Positions 1-8,052 of a stretch of 43,599 nt of DNA are shown in pieces. Below the pieces are notes generated by a model that saw nothing but the letters and a program-made list of their open reading frames with translations, did no database searches and was not told the origin of the DNA. Positions within the stretch are counted from its first letter, which is position 1; each line of letters starts with the position of its first letter. Origin of the DNA: Clostridia bacterium. GTDB taxonomy: Bacteria > Bacillota > Clostridia > Christensenellales > UBA1242. The stretch lies in the NCBI GenBank assembly GCA_022793335.1, contig JAAWCQ010000005.1:1-43599 (forward strand), in the 5' to 3' direction. Both the position numbers and the translations under genes were made by a program.

Positions 1-64
1 ATAAGACAAAGTTTTCTTAAAAACAAAAATCAGAAAGCTTGCTTTCACAAACGAGGTAAAAATT

Positions 65-160
65 ATGTTATATGCAATGATAGCTGTAATCGCAGCACTG
101 CTCCTGTTTATGCTCATTTCATTCTTACTTACATCAAAAAAACTATTCATTCAATATTGA
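65..160 (+). CDS. Possible 31-residue single-pass membrane peptide
   Basis: A short frame opens with ATG after a plausible ribosome site (GAGG at 53-56) and encodes a very hydrophobic peptide (MLYAMIAVIAALLLFMLISF, then LLTSKK and a short tail): one membrane helix of about 23 residues followed by lysines, as expected for a small inner-membrane protein. A small inverted repeat (GAAAGC/GCTTTC, 33-46) lies just upstream. I do not recognise the peptide. The overlapping frame from base 1 to about 255 is also open without a start in the window, and the opposite strand is open to the window edge, so the coding assignment is uncertain. No partner gene follows; the next clear element is a promoter at 255. 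Confidence 0.35.
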   Translation: MLYAMIAVIAALLLFMLISFLLTSKKLFIQY

Positions 161-241
161 CAACAATGAAATTCGTGTGCAAAAGGGGCTTACCTGAAAA
201 TTTCCAAAGGTCGTTTTATAATATCCGCAGAAAACGGAAAT

Positions 242-270
242 CCCCGAAAAATACTTGACATTTTTCGGGG
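242..270. repeat. Perfect 11-bp inverted repeat overlapping the G11 promoter
   Basis: CCCCGAAAAAT (242-252) and ATTTTTCGGGG (260-270) are exact reverse complements around a 7-base loop. The right arm runs straight into seven further G, making a run of 11 G at 267-277. No U-run follows on either strand, so it is not an ordinary terminator. The loop and right arm contain the -35 box and most of the spacer of the promoter at 255-283, so the palindrome could be an operator. Confidence 0.7.
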
Positions 271-283
271 GGGGGGGTAAAAT
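255..283 (+). promoter_or_regulatory. Promoter with an 11-G tract as spacer; candidate phase-variable switch
   Basis: A perfect -35 box TTGACA (255-260) and a -10 box TAAAAT (278-283) are separated by exactly 17 bases. Eleven of these are an uninterrupted G run (267-277), very unusual in this AT-rich sequence. Homopolymers placed between -35 and -10 are known in other bacteria (for example Neisseria porA and Mycoplasma lipoprotein genes) to switch transcription as their length changes by slippage. At 17 bases this copy is in the optimal, ON configuration. Predicted +1 is near 290. The first ribosome site downstream is AGGAG at 333, before a broken frame at 345; the first intact gene starts at 951. 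Phase variation itself is inferred. Confidence 0.6.
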
Positions 284-344
284 AAGAATATACTTTTTGA
301 TGATATAATCTGTTTTAAGGTGGTTGTCATTTAGGAGAATAAAA

Positions 345-511
345 TTGAAATATAGAAAGTTTTGTTTTATCTTAAAGAAAAAAGGAAACTTTTAATAATA
401 TATTTAAAGAAATGTTTTGTAGAAATTAAGCAAGTATAAGATTAAGAATATTTGGTATGGTTGTTTATTATGGTTATGATTGGTGCGTTTTACTCTAGCC
501 AATATACATAG
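345..511 (+). pseudogene. Possible decayed 5' end of a surface-protein gene
   Basis: An SD-like AGGAG (333-337) precedes a TTG start at 345. The frame begins L-K-Y-R-K-F and stops after 17 codons. Further on, in another frame (452-508), there is a hydrophobic stretch LVWLFIMVMIGAFYSSQYT ended by TAG. Together these resemble the start of the gene at 951, which begins A-K-I-Y-R-K-L-T and continues into a membrane helix ending G-V-F-Y-L-S-N. The match is short and made by eye, so it could be chance in AT-rich DNA. If real, it would be the original client of the G11 promoter. Confidence 0.25.
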
Positions 512-950
512 GACTGTTATAATTATTCAGTTGGATAGGGCTAGTATAGTTTTTCAGAGGGATTGTTTTAATAAATCTTTTCTTGAAAGTTTTAAATTCT
601 TAAAGTAATTTTAAAAAACAGTGTAATAAATTTACGAGAAATCGGTTGTTAGCCGAGATGTAAAAAACTGATTAGTAATTTTATTGTATAGTTTAATAGT
701 GGTAAGAAGTAGCACAAATCTTGAGTTGTTTAGTTTATAAAGAAACCTTGGATTGTTTGGTTTTATATAGAGAATCAAATAGCATAAGCATTATACAATG
801 TGCTTAATGATAAAGAAGGTTTAAATAAAATTTAATCAATATTTAACTTGTAATTATACATTTAAATTAAGTTTTAAATAAAGCTTCAAATTAAAGATAT
901 AAAATAACATACATAAAAATATTGTATTGAACATGAGAAAAAGGAGGGTT
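512..950. other. AT-rich region without a recognisable gene
   Basis: All frames are closed at short intervals. A short imperfect hairpin (TCGGTT/AGCCGA, near 642-656) lacks a U-run, so I see no terminator between the G11 promoter and the gene at 951. No good -35/-10 pair lies immediately before 951, so that gene may be reached by read-through with a leader of about 660 bases, or by a weak promoter near 900. Confidence 0.5.
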
Positions 951-3900
951 ATGGCAAAAATATATAGAAAACTGACGATTATTTTTTCAGCTATCCTCTT
1001 TGCTTTTATAAGCTTTCTTTTGGGGTTGTCTTATTTTGGTGTTTTTTATCTATCAAATGCAGTGTATATTTCAAGTACATCCACCTATGCAGAGGTAGGA
1101 GAAATTTATAATACAAGTACAAAAACCTTTAAGGCAGACGAATTGAATAAGCTTATTCGTTATGTTTGCGGAAGAGGTGGAGTAGATACTTTAGCATATA
1201 TTGATTCGATGGCTACAGGGGTTACTGATGATGGATTAACTGGCGCAACGGCAAAATCTATAAGAAATGTTTCTTATGACAGTGTAAAGACCTCTGGTAA
1301 AGATGTGGTTGTTTCTTTTGGTGGGCTGAAATGGCAGGTTTGTTATTTATCAAAGGTGAATGGCGACATCGTTATGACGCTTTGGCTTACAAACAGCATT
1401 CAAGACGCATGGAAATCTGGTCGAAGTCAGACTGAAGGTGATTATTACGGCTTTATAGATGGCTCGTTATTCTCTGACTGGTCAAATAATATTAAAGAAA
1501 AAAGTTTTAAAGTTCAAGCTGGTCCTACAAACATGTATGGTACGAGTTATATTCGCGCAGTAACTTTAAACAATGGTGGTCAATATTTAAGCAGTATTGG
1601 TAGTCCTTACAAAAGTTTTACTTCAACTTCATCAAGCGCTTTTGCAAAGTTTACCATGCCGAGTGTGACTGGAAGTTTGACAAATTATATAGTTAAGCCA
1701 ACAAATGTTAGTTGGCAGGCAAGGCAGGATTCTTCAAAAAAGTATGGTGTAAATTATACATACACCTTACCAAACGATGCTTTTACAGAGCTTTCAAGTT
1801 TCAACTGGTATACAAGTTCGACTTATGGCAGTGCAAGCGTTATGTGGGATTATTCTTATAGATCAAATTATACTACATGGCAAAATGATTATATTTGGCT
1901 TCCAAGCATTACTGAAATAGGGTCAAATACAACCTATGATGGAATTTGGCAACTGTCTAATACGCAAAGGGCAAATCATACAGGTCAATCTCTTTCAGTT
2001 TCTAAAAATGCTGGCAGCAAAAATACAAATGGGAGGGTTGAGACAGCTTCTTGGACGCGCACTGGGCATTACTATACTGGAGAAGGTGTTTTTGCCATTC
2101 GCAATACTGGAAATGACGGCGGAACAAACACTTTAATCGATATGTCACTGGCTGTGCGTCCTGCGATTCACTTCAATTTGTCAAAAGCTATTCAAAATTT
2201 AAATGAAACTCACATTTATTTAGTCAATGAAAATGCAGATTATGTAGGAACAACTTCAATCGATGTTGCGTTTGGCTCTGTTATGCCAAACATTACACCA
2301 CCTGGTAAAATGGGATGTGTATTTCAAGGTTATTACAGCGCAACAAATGGCGGTGGGATAAAATATTACAACTATGCAGGAAAGGCATACAATAATAAAA
2401 CTTGGGATAAAACAGATGAAAGATATAACCTTTATGCTTATTGGACAGGGGTTTTCTTTCAAAGCGACGGTGGAAGTAATATTCCAACAAGAGTTATCAC
2501 AACTTATGCAAGTCCAATGCCTAGACTAACGATCGTTCCGACATGGCAAGGACATACTTTTAATGGCTTCTATACAGGGAAAAATGGCACGGGAGTAAAA
2601 TATTACAACGCTGATGGAACAAGCGCTAGAAATTGTGATTTTACGAGTAATGTGACCCTGTATGCATATTGGACAGCCTATGAATACACGGTGACATTTA
2701 TTTACAATGGTGGTGCATTAAATGGCTCTACTACCTCTCATAGCGAAAATTTGAAGTTTGGACAAAATTACACTTTCCCAGTGCCTACGCGAGCTGGATA
2801 CAATCTCATAAAGTGGACTTGTAATTATCCTCAAGACCAACCATTAGGGCCATATAAATGTAATGACAGTGGAGGTTTAACAATAACGGTTCCATACTTA
2901 GGTGAAAATGGTAATAGTGTTACCTTCACAGCTCAATGGAGTGCAAAACCATATACAGTCACCTACAATGCAAATGGTGGAACGAGTCCAGTATCAACGT
3001 CAACGGTTGGATTTGGAGACACTTATGGTAAGAAGAATTTATACAATCCAGCATTGTGTGCTTTAAATGGACCAATAACATTACAGAACAACATTTTTAC
3101 AATAAACAGCAACAATACAGGAAGCAGTTATCAATGGGCAACTTTCTATCAAAGATTTTCAGGCAGCTTTGCAAGAAATACAAAATATACCGTTGTTTAT
3201 GAATGCTTAAGTTTTAGTGGAAGTTCTTTTGGAATTACGTTGACATCACCGGACGACGAAGGGACAAACGGAAATACTGATATTTCAAACACAGGGCAAA
3301 GCTATGTGTCAGTAAATGGAGTCGGAGTATATAAATCATCATTTACAACAAAAAATAGTTTCAATTTGTCAAACATGTATTATGATTTTAGGTCGTATGC
3401 TGCAGTAGCACCAGGAAGCAATGTTTCAGCGACAGTAAGAGTATCTGTTTTTATAGGAGATATCATATACAACTCTTTCAATTATGCAACTTATGGAAAT
3501 ACACCTTCAGGAAATGTACTTCCGACTCCGACAAAGACGGGATATAGTTTTACAGGCTGGTATACTGCAACAAGTGGTGGAAGTTTAATTTCAAACAGCA
3601 CAACGGTTTCGACGGCTGGAAATCATACAATCTATGCGCACTGGTCACCTAAGACTTTTAATGTAAACTTTTATTCAAATGGTGGCAGTGGAAGCATGGA
3701 TAGCTTGGGTGTGACTTACAATAGCGGCAGTAAATCTTTGACAAGCAATGCGTTTACTAAAACAAATAATATTTTCAAGTGTTGGAACACCAGTGCAAAT
3801 GGCAGTGGAACGACCTATTATGAAAATCAGAAAGTATCAAATTTATTATCCAATATAAACCTTTATGCACAGTGGGAAGAGACTTGGAATAATTCATCTT

Positions 3901-4913
3901 CGTTGTCATTAAGTACGGCGCAGGAAACAAATAAGGGTTCAATAAGCAATCCATATTTAGTTTCTTCCGCCGAAGACCTCGCATACATATCAAAAGAGGT
4001 TGAAAAAGTTAATAAAGTTTCAGGAGTAATTTTAGAAGGAACAGAATTTTCTGCAGTTTATTTTAAGCAGACTGGAAACATAGATTTAAGTGGAAAAATG
4101 TGGAAGCCGATAGGTTCAAGCAGCGATAAAGCTTTTAAAGGCAATTATGACGGCAATGGCTTTTGGATAAAAAATCTCACCACCTCAAGTGCGAGAGTAG
4201 TAAGTTCTTCAGGAAATTATCTATACTCAAACGTGGGACTTTTTGGTTATACAATTGGCGCAACGCTGAAAAACATCAACATTTTAAATGGAAATGTTTA
4301 TGGAAATAGCAATGTAGGTGCGATTGCAGGATACATTGAAGCAATATCAGCTGGCGGGGTAAAGACGGGCACTGTAGAAGGTTGTCGAAATCGTGCTAAG
4401 ATATATGGAATAAGCAGCTGTGGAATGATTGGAACAAGCATTGGTTGTGACATTATTTCATGTTTAAATTATGGTGATATTACTGCAAATAGCAATGTTG
4501 GCGGAATAGTTGGTGATAATCGTACAGAAAAGATTAAAGTTTTAAACAGTCTTGCTTGTTGCCAAATTTCAGGGTCGGATAGTGGTGGAATAATTGGCTA
4601 TTCAAGTGTAAGCGGCTCAGAGATTATATCTTGTGGCTTTAAAGGAAGCTTTAAGGCAAATGATGAAAATCAGGGTTTGATTGCTGGGCAAATGTATATG
4701 GGAAAACTCACCGATTGTCTTGCTTTGACTACGATGACAGGCAAAGGAATAGGCACAAATGGAACAACGGTTTCAAACTGCATTTACAATGACGGAAGCA
4801 TGCACAAGATAGGCAGTGATTTTTCAAATTGGTCAGAGCTTGCTTCAGGGCTCCCTCTGCCAAAAGGATTGGCATGGATCGGTTATGTCGGCATGGGAAC
4901 AATCTCTTTTTAG
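951..4913 (+). CDS. Membrane-tethered repeat surface protein (DUF6273-like, InlB/Flg_new repeats, GLUG)
   Basis: The start is ATG 951, five bases after AGGAGG (941-946 region), rather than the in-frame TTG at 927; this gives 1,320 residues. Residues 1-40 are a basic tail and one membrane helix with no clear cleavage site, so the protein is probably N-terminally anchored with its bulk outside. Residues about 118-413 resemble DUF6273-type surface domains (W-L-P-S, later A-V-R-P-A-I-H-F-N-L). About 424-980 holds five InlB-B/Flg_new-like repeats ending in Y-A-[YH]-W or A-Q-W; the fourth is split by an extra domain of some 145 residues. About 996-1,320 is a PYL/GLUG module (WKPIG, FKG, DGNG) of beta-helix type. 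No LPXTG or C-terminal anchor is present. Related proteins serve as adhesins or surface layers; the ligand is unknown. It shares modules with the giant protein at 15519. Confidence 0.85.
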   Translation: MAKIYRKLTIIFSAILFAFISFLLGLSYFGVFYLSNAVYISSTSTYAEVGEIYNTSTKTFKADELNKLIRYVCGRGGVDTLAYIDSMATGVTDDGLTGATAKSIRNVSYDSVKTSGKDVVVSFGGLKWQVCYLSKVNGDIVMTLWLTNSIQDAWKSGRSQTEGDYYGFIDGSLFSDWSNNIKEKSFKVQAGPTNMYGTSYIRAVTLNNGGQYLSSIGSPYKSFTSTSSSAFAKFTMPSVTGSLTNYIVKPTNVSWQARQDSSKKYGVNYTYTLPNDAFTELSSFNWYTSSTYGSASVMWDYSYRSNYTTWQNDYIWLPSITEIGSNTTYDGIWQLSNTQRANHTGQSLSVSKNAGSKNTNGRVETASWTRTGHYYTGEGVFAIRNTGNDGGTNTLIDMSLAVRPAIHFNLSKAIQNLNETHIYLVNENADYVGTTSIDVAFGSVMPNITPPGKMGCVFQGYYSATNGGGIKYYNYAGKAYNNKTWDKTDERYNLYAYWTGVFFQSDGGSNIPTRVITTYASPMPRLTIVPTWQGHTFNGFYTGKNGTGVKYYNADGTSARNCDFTSNVTLYAYWTAYEYTVTFIYNGGALNGSTTSHSENLKFGQNYTFPVPTRAGYNLIKWTCNYPQDQPLGPYKCNDSGGLTITVPYLGENGNSVTFTAQWSAKPYTVTYNANGGTSPVSTSTVGFGDTYGKKNLYNPALCALNGPITLQNNIFTINSNNTGSSYQWATFYQRFSGSFARNTKYTVVYECLSFSGSSFGITLTSPDDEGTNGNTDISNTGQSYVSVNGVGVYKSSFTTKNSFNLSNMYYDFRSYAAVAPGSNVSATVRVSVFIGDIIYNSFNYATYGNTPSGNVLPTPTKTGYSFTGWYTATSGGSLISNSTTVSTAGNHTIYAHWSPKTFNVNFYSNGGSGSMDSLGVTYNSGSKSLTSNAFTKTNNIFKCWNTSANGSGTTYYENQKVSNLLSNINLYAQWEETWNNSSSLSLSTAQETNKGSISNPYLVSSAEDLAYISKEVEKVNKVSGVILEGTEFSAVYFKQTGNIDLSGKMWKPIGSSSDKAFKGNYDGNGFWIKNLTTSSARVVSSSGNYLYSNVGLFGYTIGATLKNINILNGNVYGNSNVGAIAGYIEAISAGGVKTGTVEGCRNRAKIYGISSCGMIGTSIGCDIISCLNYGDITANSNVGGIVGDNRTEKIKVLNSLACCQISGSDSGGIIGYSSVSGSEIISCGFKGSFKANDENQGLIAGQMYMGKLTDCLALTTMTGKGIGTNGTTVSNCIYNDGSMHKIGSDFSNWSELASGLPLPKGLAWIGYVGMGTISF

Positions 4914-5465
4914 TCATTGAAAAAAATATTTTTTAGTTTTTAAGGTTTTAATATTATCAGCTTAGTTAAGTTTACTTTTAAGCTTTGAAAACTAAATTTT
5001 AGTGTTTACATTTTGCTATGATTTTTAAAGGAATATTTTAAGAATTTGACTGATTTTAGCAGTTTTATAAAACACAAAGAAGGCTTTTTAACAGGCCTTT
5101 TTTTGTTTGAGCTTTTTTCATAATATGTTGTTTTTGTGGACATAATTAAAGGTTATTGAAGTTTTTTAAACCCAAAAAAAGCTGAAAAAGATGTTGTTTC
5201 AAAAGCAAAATACGATGAAAAAAAGCAAATTTCGCCCCTTTTTATCATTGTTTAAGAAAGTAGTTTTGATAGGTTTATTATGCAAGCTTTTTAAGCTGTT
5301 TTTAGGCAAAATATACGCTTTATTTAAGCACAAAATAGACTTTATTTAGGAAAATTTTGTCCTTTTAAAGTAGATATTACAAGAGAAAAAACAGGTGTGA
5401 AAAAATAAAACGACATCTTTTGTAAATTTTCAAGAATTTTCCTTTAATTAAAAGGCAAATAATAA
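4914..5465. other. Intergenic region before the rpmH operon
   Basis: No coding frame. It contains a hairpin terminator at 5074-5106. A few one- or two-mismatch matches to the DnaA box TTATNCACA occur (TTAAGCACA near 5322, TGTGAAAAA near 5394, TGTGGACAT near 5133), no more than expected by chance in such AT-rich DNA, although the rpmH flank is a classical oriC location. Confidence 0.4.
5074..5106 (+). terminator. Intrinsic terminator downstream of the 951-4913 surface gene
   Basis: ACAAAGAAGGC (5074-5084) pairs, with one G-U and a slight slip, with GCCTTTTTTTGT (5095-5106), giving a short stem followed by a T-run. It lies about 160 bases after the stop codon. Confidence 0.6.
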
Positions 5466-5494
5466 TTGACAAATGCGTTATTTTTTTATATAAT
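5466..5494 (+). promoter_or_regulatory. Promoter of the rpmH-rnpA-yidD-yidC operon
   Basis: Perfect TTGACA (5466-5471) and perfect TATAAT (5489-5494) are separated by 17 bases. Predicted +1 is near 5501, giving a leader of about 96 bases. A full-consensus promoter suits a ribosomal protein operon. Confidence 0.9.
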
Positions 5495-5506
5495 ACACAT
5501 GTTTAG

Positions 5507-5565
5507 TTTTATCATGTTGAAGTGTCGGCTTTTTCAGATTGCTTGCAGTTTCACCTATGATAAAA
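5507..5565 (+). promoter_or_regulatory. Long-range inverted repeat in the rpmH leader
   Basis: TTTTATCAT (5507-5515) and ATGATAAAA (5557-5565) are exact reverse complements, extendable by G-U pairs on both sides, and enclose 41 bases. In the mRNA they would close a large stem-loop ending about 18 bases before the ribosome site AAGGAGG (5583-5590). A role in autoregulation of L34 would be inference; no known leader family is recognised. Confidence 0.4.
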
Positions 5566-5596
5566 TGGTGAGCCAGTTTTAAAAAGGAGGAATATC

Positions 5597-5731
5597 ATGA
5601 AAAGAACATATCAGCCAAAGAAAAAACAGAGAAGCAAAGTTCACGGTTTTAGAGAAAGAATGAGAACATCTACTGGAAGAAATGTTTTAAAAAGAAGAAG
5701 AAATCGTGGAAGAAAAAAATTATCTGCTTAA
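5597..5731 (+). CDS. rpmH: 50S ribosomal protein L34
   Basis: A 44-residue, highly basic protein reads [18 protein letters not shown], then [17 protein letters not shown] and ends KLSA. This is the full L34 signature (MKRTYQP, HGF, RMxT, GRxVLxRRRxxGRxxL). L34 binds 23S rRNA in the large subunit. The start ATG follows AAGGAGG by six bases. It heads the operon whose consensus promoter lies at 5466. The 3' end overlaps the rnpA start by 26 bases, which couples their translation. Confidence 0.97.
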   Translation: MKRTYQPKKKQRSKVHGFRERMRTSTGRNVLKRRRNRGRKKLSA

Positions 5732-6074
5732 GTCAAAAGAAAAGACTGACCATAGATTAAAAAAAAATAGTCAATTTAATTATATTTATCGTAAAGGGGA
5801 GCGCTCGTCAAGTAAAAATTTCACCCTTTACACTGTAAAAAGCAAATATAAAAGCTTTAAAATAGGTTATGCAATTTCAAAAAAAGTGGGCAAGGCGTGG
5901 CTGAGAAATCTGCTCCGTCGAAGGCTTAAAGAAATTGTAAGGTTAAACAATCTTACCCAAAATGGCTTTAATTATGTTTTGCAAGCTAAAATAGGTGCGG
6001 GCGAGCTTGACTATTATGAAATCGAAAGACAAATTTTGTCAATTTTTAAGAAAGGTAAAAGGGTTTCGCAATAA
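5706..6074 (+). CDS. rnpA: Ribonuclease P protein component
   Basis: This 122-residue basic protein is the RNase P protein subunit, which helps the RNA subunit bind and cut 5' leaders of pre-tRNAs. Visible family features are [16 protein letters not shown] near the N-terminus (usual form RLKK..dF..v...G) and the core [20 protein letters not shown] followed by RRLKE, matching the RNR-type RNA-binding signature. The start is GTG at 5706 inside the end of rpmH; no ATG gives the conserved N-terminus, and 122 residues fits the usual 110-125. It sits between rpmH and yidD, the standard bacterial order. The RNA partner rnpB is not in the window. Confidence 0.95.
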   Translation: MEEKNYLLKSKEKTDHRLKKNSQFNYIYRKGERSSSKNFTLYTVKSKYKSFKIGYAISKKVGKAWLRNLLRRRLKEIVRLNNLTQNGFNYVLQAKIGAGELDYYEIERQILSIFKKGKRVSQ

Positions 6075-6112
6075 ATAAAATATTAAAAAGCTCGTTTACC
6101 TTTATTTTAAAG

Positions 6113-6337
6113 TTGCCTATTTATTTTTATAAAGGGGTTGTGTCGCCTTTTTTGCCGCATTCGTGCAAGTTTTATCCAAGTTGCTCAAGTTACTTTATTG
6201 GGGCGTTAAACGAATTTGGTTTTAAAGGGGTGGCGGTCGGCATTAAACGAATTTTAAGGTGCAGACCTTTAAGCAAAGTCTATGGTTATGACCCAGTTCC
6301 AATCAATATTAAAGGAGAGTCAAAATGGCTATTTTAA
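6113..6337 (+). CDS. yidD: Membrane protein insertion efficiency factor YidD (start uncertain)
   Basis: The core reads YKGVVSPFLPHSCKFYPSCS, then G(I/V)KRILRCRPLSK and DPVP, which is the YidD signature with its conserved cysteines. YidD is a small peripheral inner-membrane protein that aids YidC-dependent insertion. From the first conventional start (TTG 6113) it is 74 residues, but that begins only about six residues before the core and lacks most of the usual amphipathic N-terminal helix. The frame continues upstream to 6059 and encodes a fitting hydrophobic/basic stretch ([15 protein letters not shown]). The only candidate starts there are ATA codons at 6071, which overlaps the rnpA stop, and 6080. 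The 3' end overlaps yidC by 13 bases. Confidence 0.9.
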   Translation: MPIYFYKGVVSPFLPHSCKFYPSCSSYFIGALNEFGFKGVAVGIKRILRCRPLSKVYGYDPVPINIKGESKWLF

Positions 6338-7872
6338 GCAGTCTGCTTGGGGCAAGCGAGCCCACAGGGGTTTGGATAACCATCATCAAGGCTTTTGAAA
6401 ATGTAACAGGACGGTATGTTTTGGCAATCATTTTCTTGACGGTGGTGATTAAACTTATTACTGAAATTATCAGTATTGCCCAAAAGGTAAATTCACAAAA
6501 GATGAATGAAATCATGGCAAAGTCGCAGCCAGAGCTTGAAAAAGTGAGGGAAAAATATGCAAACAAGCCAGAGGTTTTAAGGCAAAAAGAAAATGAAATT
6601 CAAAAGAAATATTATGGCAATAAGGGTTATATAGGCGGTTGTTTAATCAACTTAGTGACTATGGCAATCAGCTTTGCGATTTTCTGGACATTGTTTCCAG
6701 CGTTAAACTCAATGGCTGCCTATAAGACGACTTCAAATTATGAAAATTTGAAATATACTTATGCAAATTGTTTGAATGTTATTGATAAATATTATGAGCA
6801 AGGTGCGGCTTCGGAAGAAGAAAAAAATGCCATGTTTGCCGATTATAAAAACTTAGTTTTCCAGATTGGGAAAAATGAAGAGGGCAAAAAGGAAATCGCT
6901 CTTGTTCATAAAGTGGAAGAAGGCGAGGCAGTAGTGCTCCACAAAACAGAATATTTGACAGATTTCAGTGAAACCGAGCAAAAGACCAATGAAGAAGGCA
7001 AGGAAGAAACTGTTGTTATCCTTTCAAATAATCAGTACATAAACAATCTTATAAACAGATATGTCATAGAGGCTGAGAAAGAAGAGGAAAATAAACCAGA
7101 AGCGCCAGATGAAAGCGGCGAGGCCACTCCAGAGGCTATTATGATAAAACCATTTGCTGATGAGGGCGATGGCGAGGAAATTCCTGTCACAGTCGAATAT
7201 ATTGGCGATAAAATCGTTGGTTATGAGACTAAAGAAAATGAGGAAGGTCAGCCAGAACAAGTGCCAATTCTTCTTGCTGATTCAATCAAATATTCTTCAA
7301 ATATTAGAGTGATTGAAGAATATGACCTTACACAAGACAAATTTTTATGGATAGAAAATATTTGGATTGCAGATTCACCTGCAAACAAGTCAATTCAAAG
7401 TTTTGCAACATTAAATGGACAAGTTCCTGGCGGCTTTGAAAAGGGCGAAGAGGCTATTTACAACGCATTTATGCCAGGCCTTAAAGATGCCAGAAATAAG
7501 ACAAACGGATATTTTATTTTGACATTACTATGTATTGCCGTGCCAATGCTTACCATGTTTCTTACCAAACTTTACAACAACAGAAAGTTTGCAAAGAAGA
7601 TGAAAAAAGAAGGCAAAAATGCTGTGAAACCAGCTCCAGCTGTTGGAATGGCAAAGTGGCTTCCAATTGTATTGCCTGTTGTTCTTGGCGTGTTTACCTT
7701 GCTTTACAACAGTATGTTTTCAATTTATTTGGTGACAGGGCAAGTGGTTTCTCTTGTTATTTCATATCCTCAAGCTCTGCTTGTAGATTTAATAAGTGAC
7801 AAGCTTAAAGGAAAGAAAAAAGAGGAAATTACATCAAGCAAGAACGATGTCGATTATTCAAGAAAATTCTGA
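6325..7872 (+). CDS. yidC: YidC/Oxa1 membrane protein insertase with a large extracytoplasmic insertion
   Basis: This 515-residue insertase places membrane proteins into the bilayer alone or with Sec. ATG 6325 follows AAAGGAGAG. Helix 1 is about 31-49. A cytoplasmic amphipathic hairpin follows at 55-100 (SQPELEKVREKYANKPEVLR), then helix 2 at about 104-125 (ends FWTLFPAL), helix 3 at 394-416, helix 4 at 446-466 and helix 5 at about 470-492, with a short basic tail. Gram-positive YidC is normally 250-290 residues. The excess is an acidic, charged segment of about 265 residues (127-392) between helices 2 and 3, on the outer face. The position usually occupied by the groove arginine in helix 1 appears to be Lys43. 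No lipobox is seen. Confidence 0.92.
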   Translation: MAILSSLLGASEPTGVWITIIKAFENVTGRYVLAIIFLTVVIKLITEIISIAQKVNSQKMNEIMAKSQPELEKVREKYANKPEVLRQKENEIQKKYYGNKGYIGGCLINLVTMAISFAIFWTLFPALNSMAAYKTTSNYENLKYTYANCLNVIDKYYEQGAASEEEKNAMFADYKNLVFQIGKNEEGKKEIALVHKVEEGEAVVLHKTEYLTDFSETEQKTNEEGKEETVVILSNNQYINNLINRYVIEAEKEEENKPEAPDESGEATPEAIMIKPFADEGDGEEIPVTVEYIGDKIVGYETKENEEGQPEQVPILLADSIKYSSNIRVIEEYDLTQDKFLWIENIWIADSPANKSIQSFATLNGQVPGGFEKGEEAIYNAFMPGLKDARNKTNGYFILTLLCIAVPMLTMFLTKLYNNRKFAKKMKKEGKNAVKPAPAVGMAKWLPIVLPVVLGVFTLLYNSMFSIYLVTGQVVSLVISYPQALLVDLISDKLKGKKKEEITSSKNDVDYSRKF

Positions 7873-8052
7873 TAATTTGCAAAAAAACAGCAAAAATATC
7901 AAAAAAATCATAAAAAACAGTGAAATTATTGGTTTTTAGTTGAAATTATTTTAATTTTAACAATATATAACTTTAATTTACAATAAAAATAAATATTAAA
8001 ATACTATTAAATTTAACACAAATACACACATTAAAAGTGGAGGGAGAAAATA

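Noticed and set aside
1-255. Frame open from the window edge to a TGA near 255, overlapping the small hydrophobic peptide
   Set aside because: It has no start in the window and a composition (many Asn, Lys, Cys) that does not look like a real protein; the minus strand is equally open to the edge.
927-950. TTG 927 as start of the surface protein
   Set aside because: The AGGAGG lies after it and directly before ATG 951.
4914-5465. DnaA-box clusters marking oriC upstream of rpmH
   Set aside because: Only matches with one or two mismatches are found, at a density expected by chance in AT-rich DNA.
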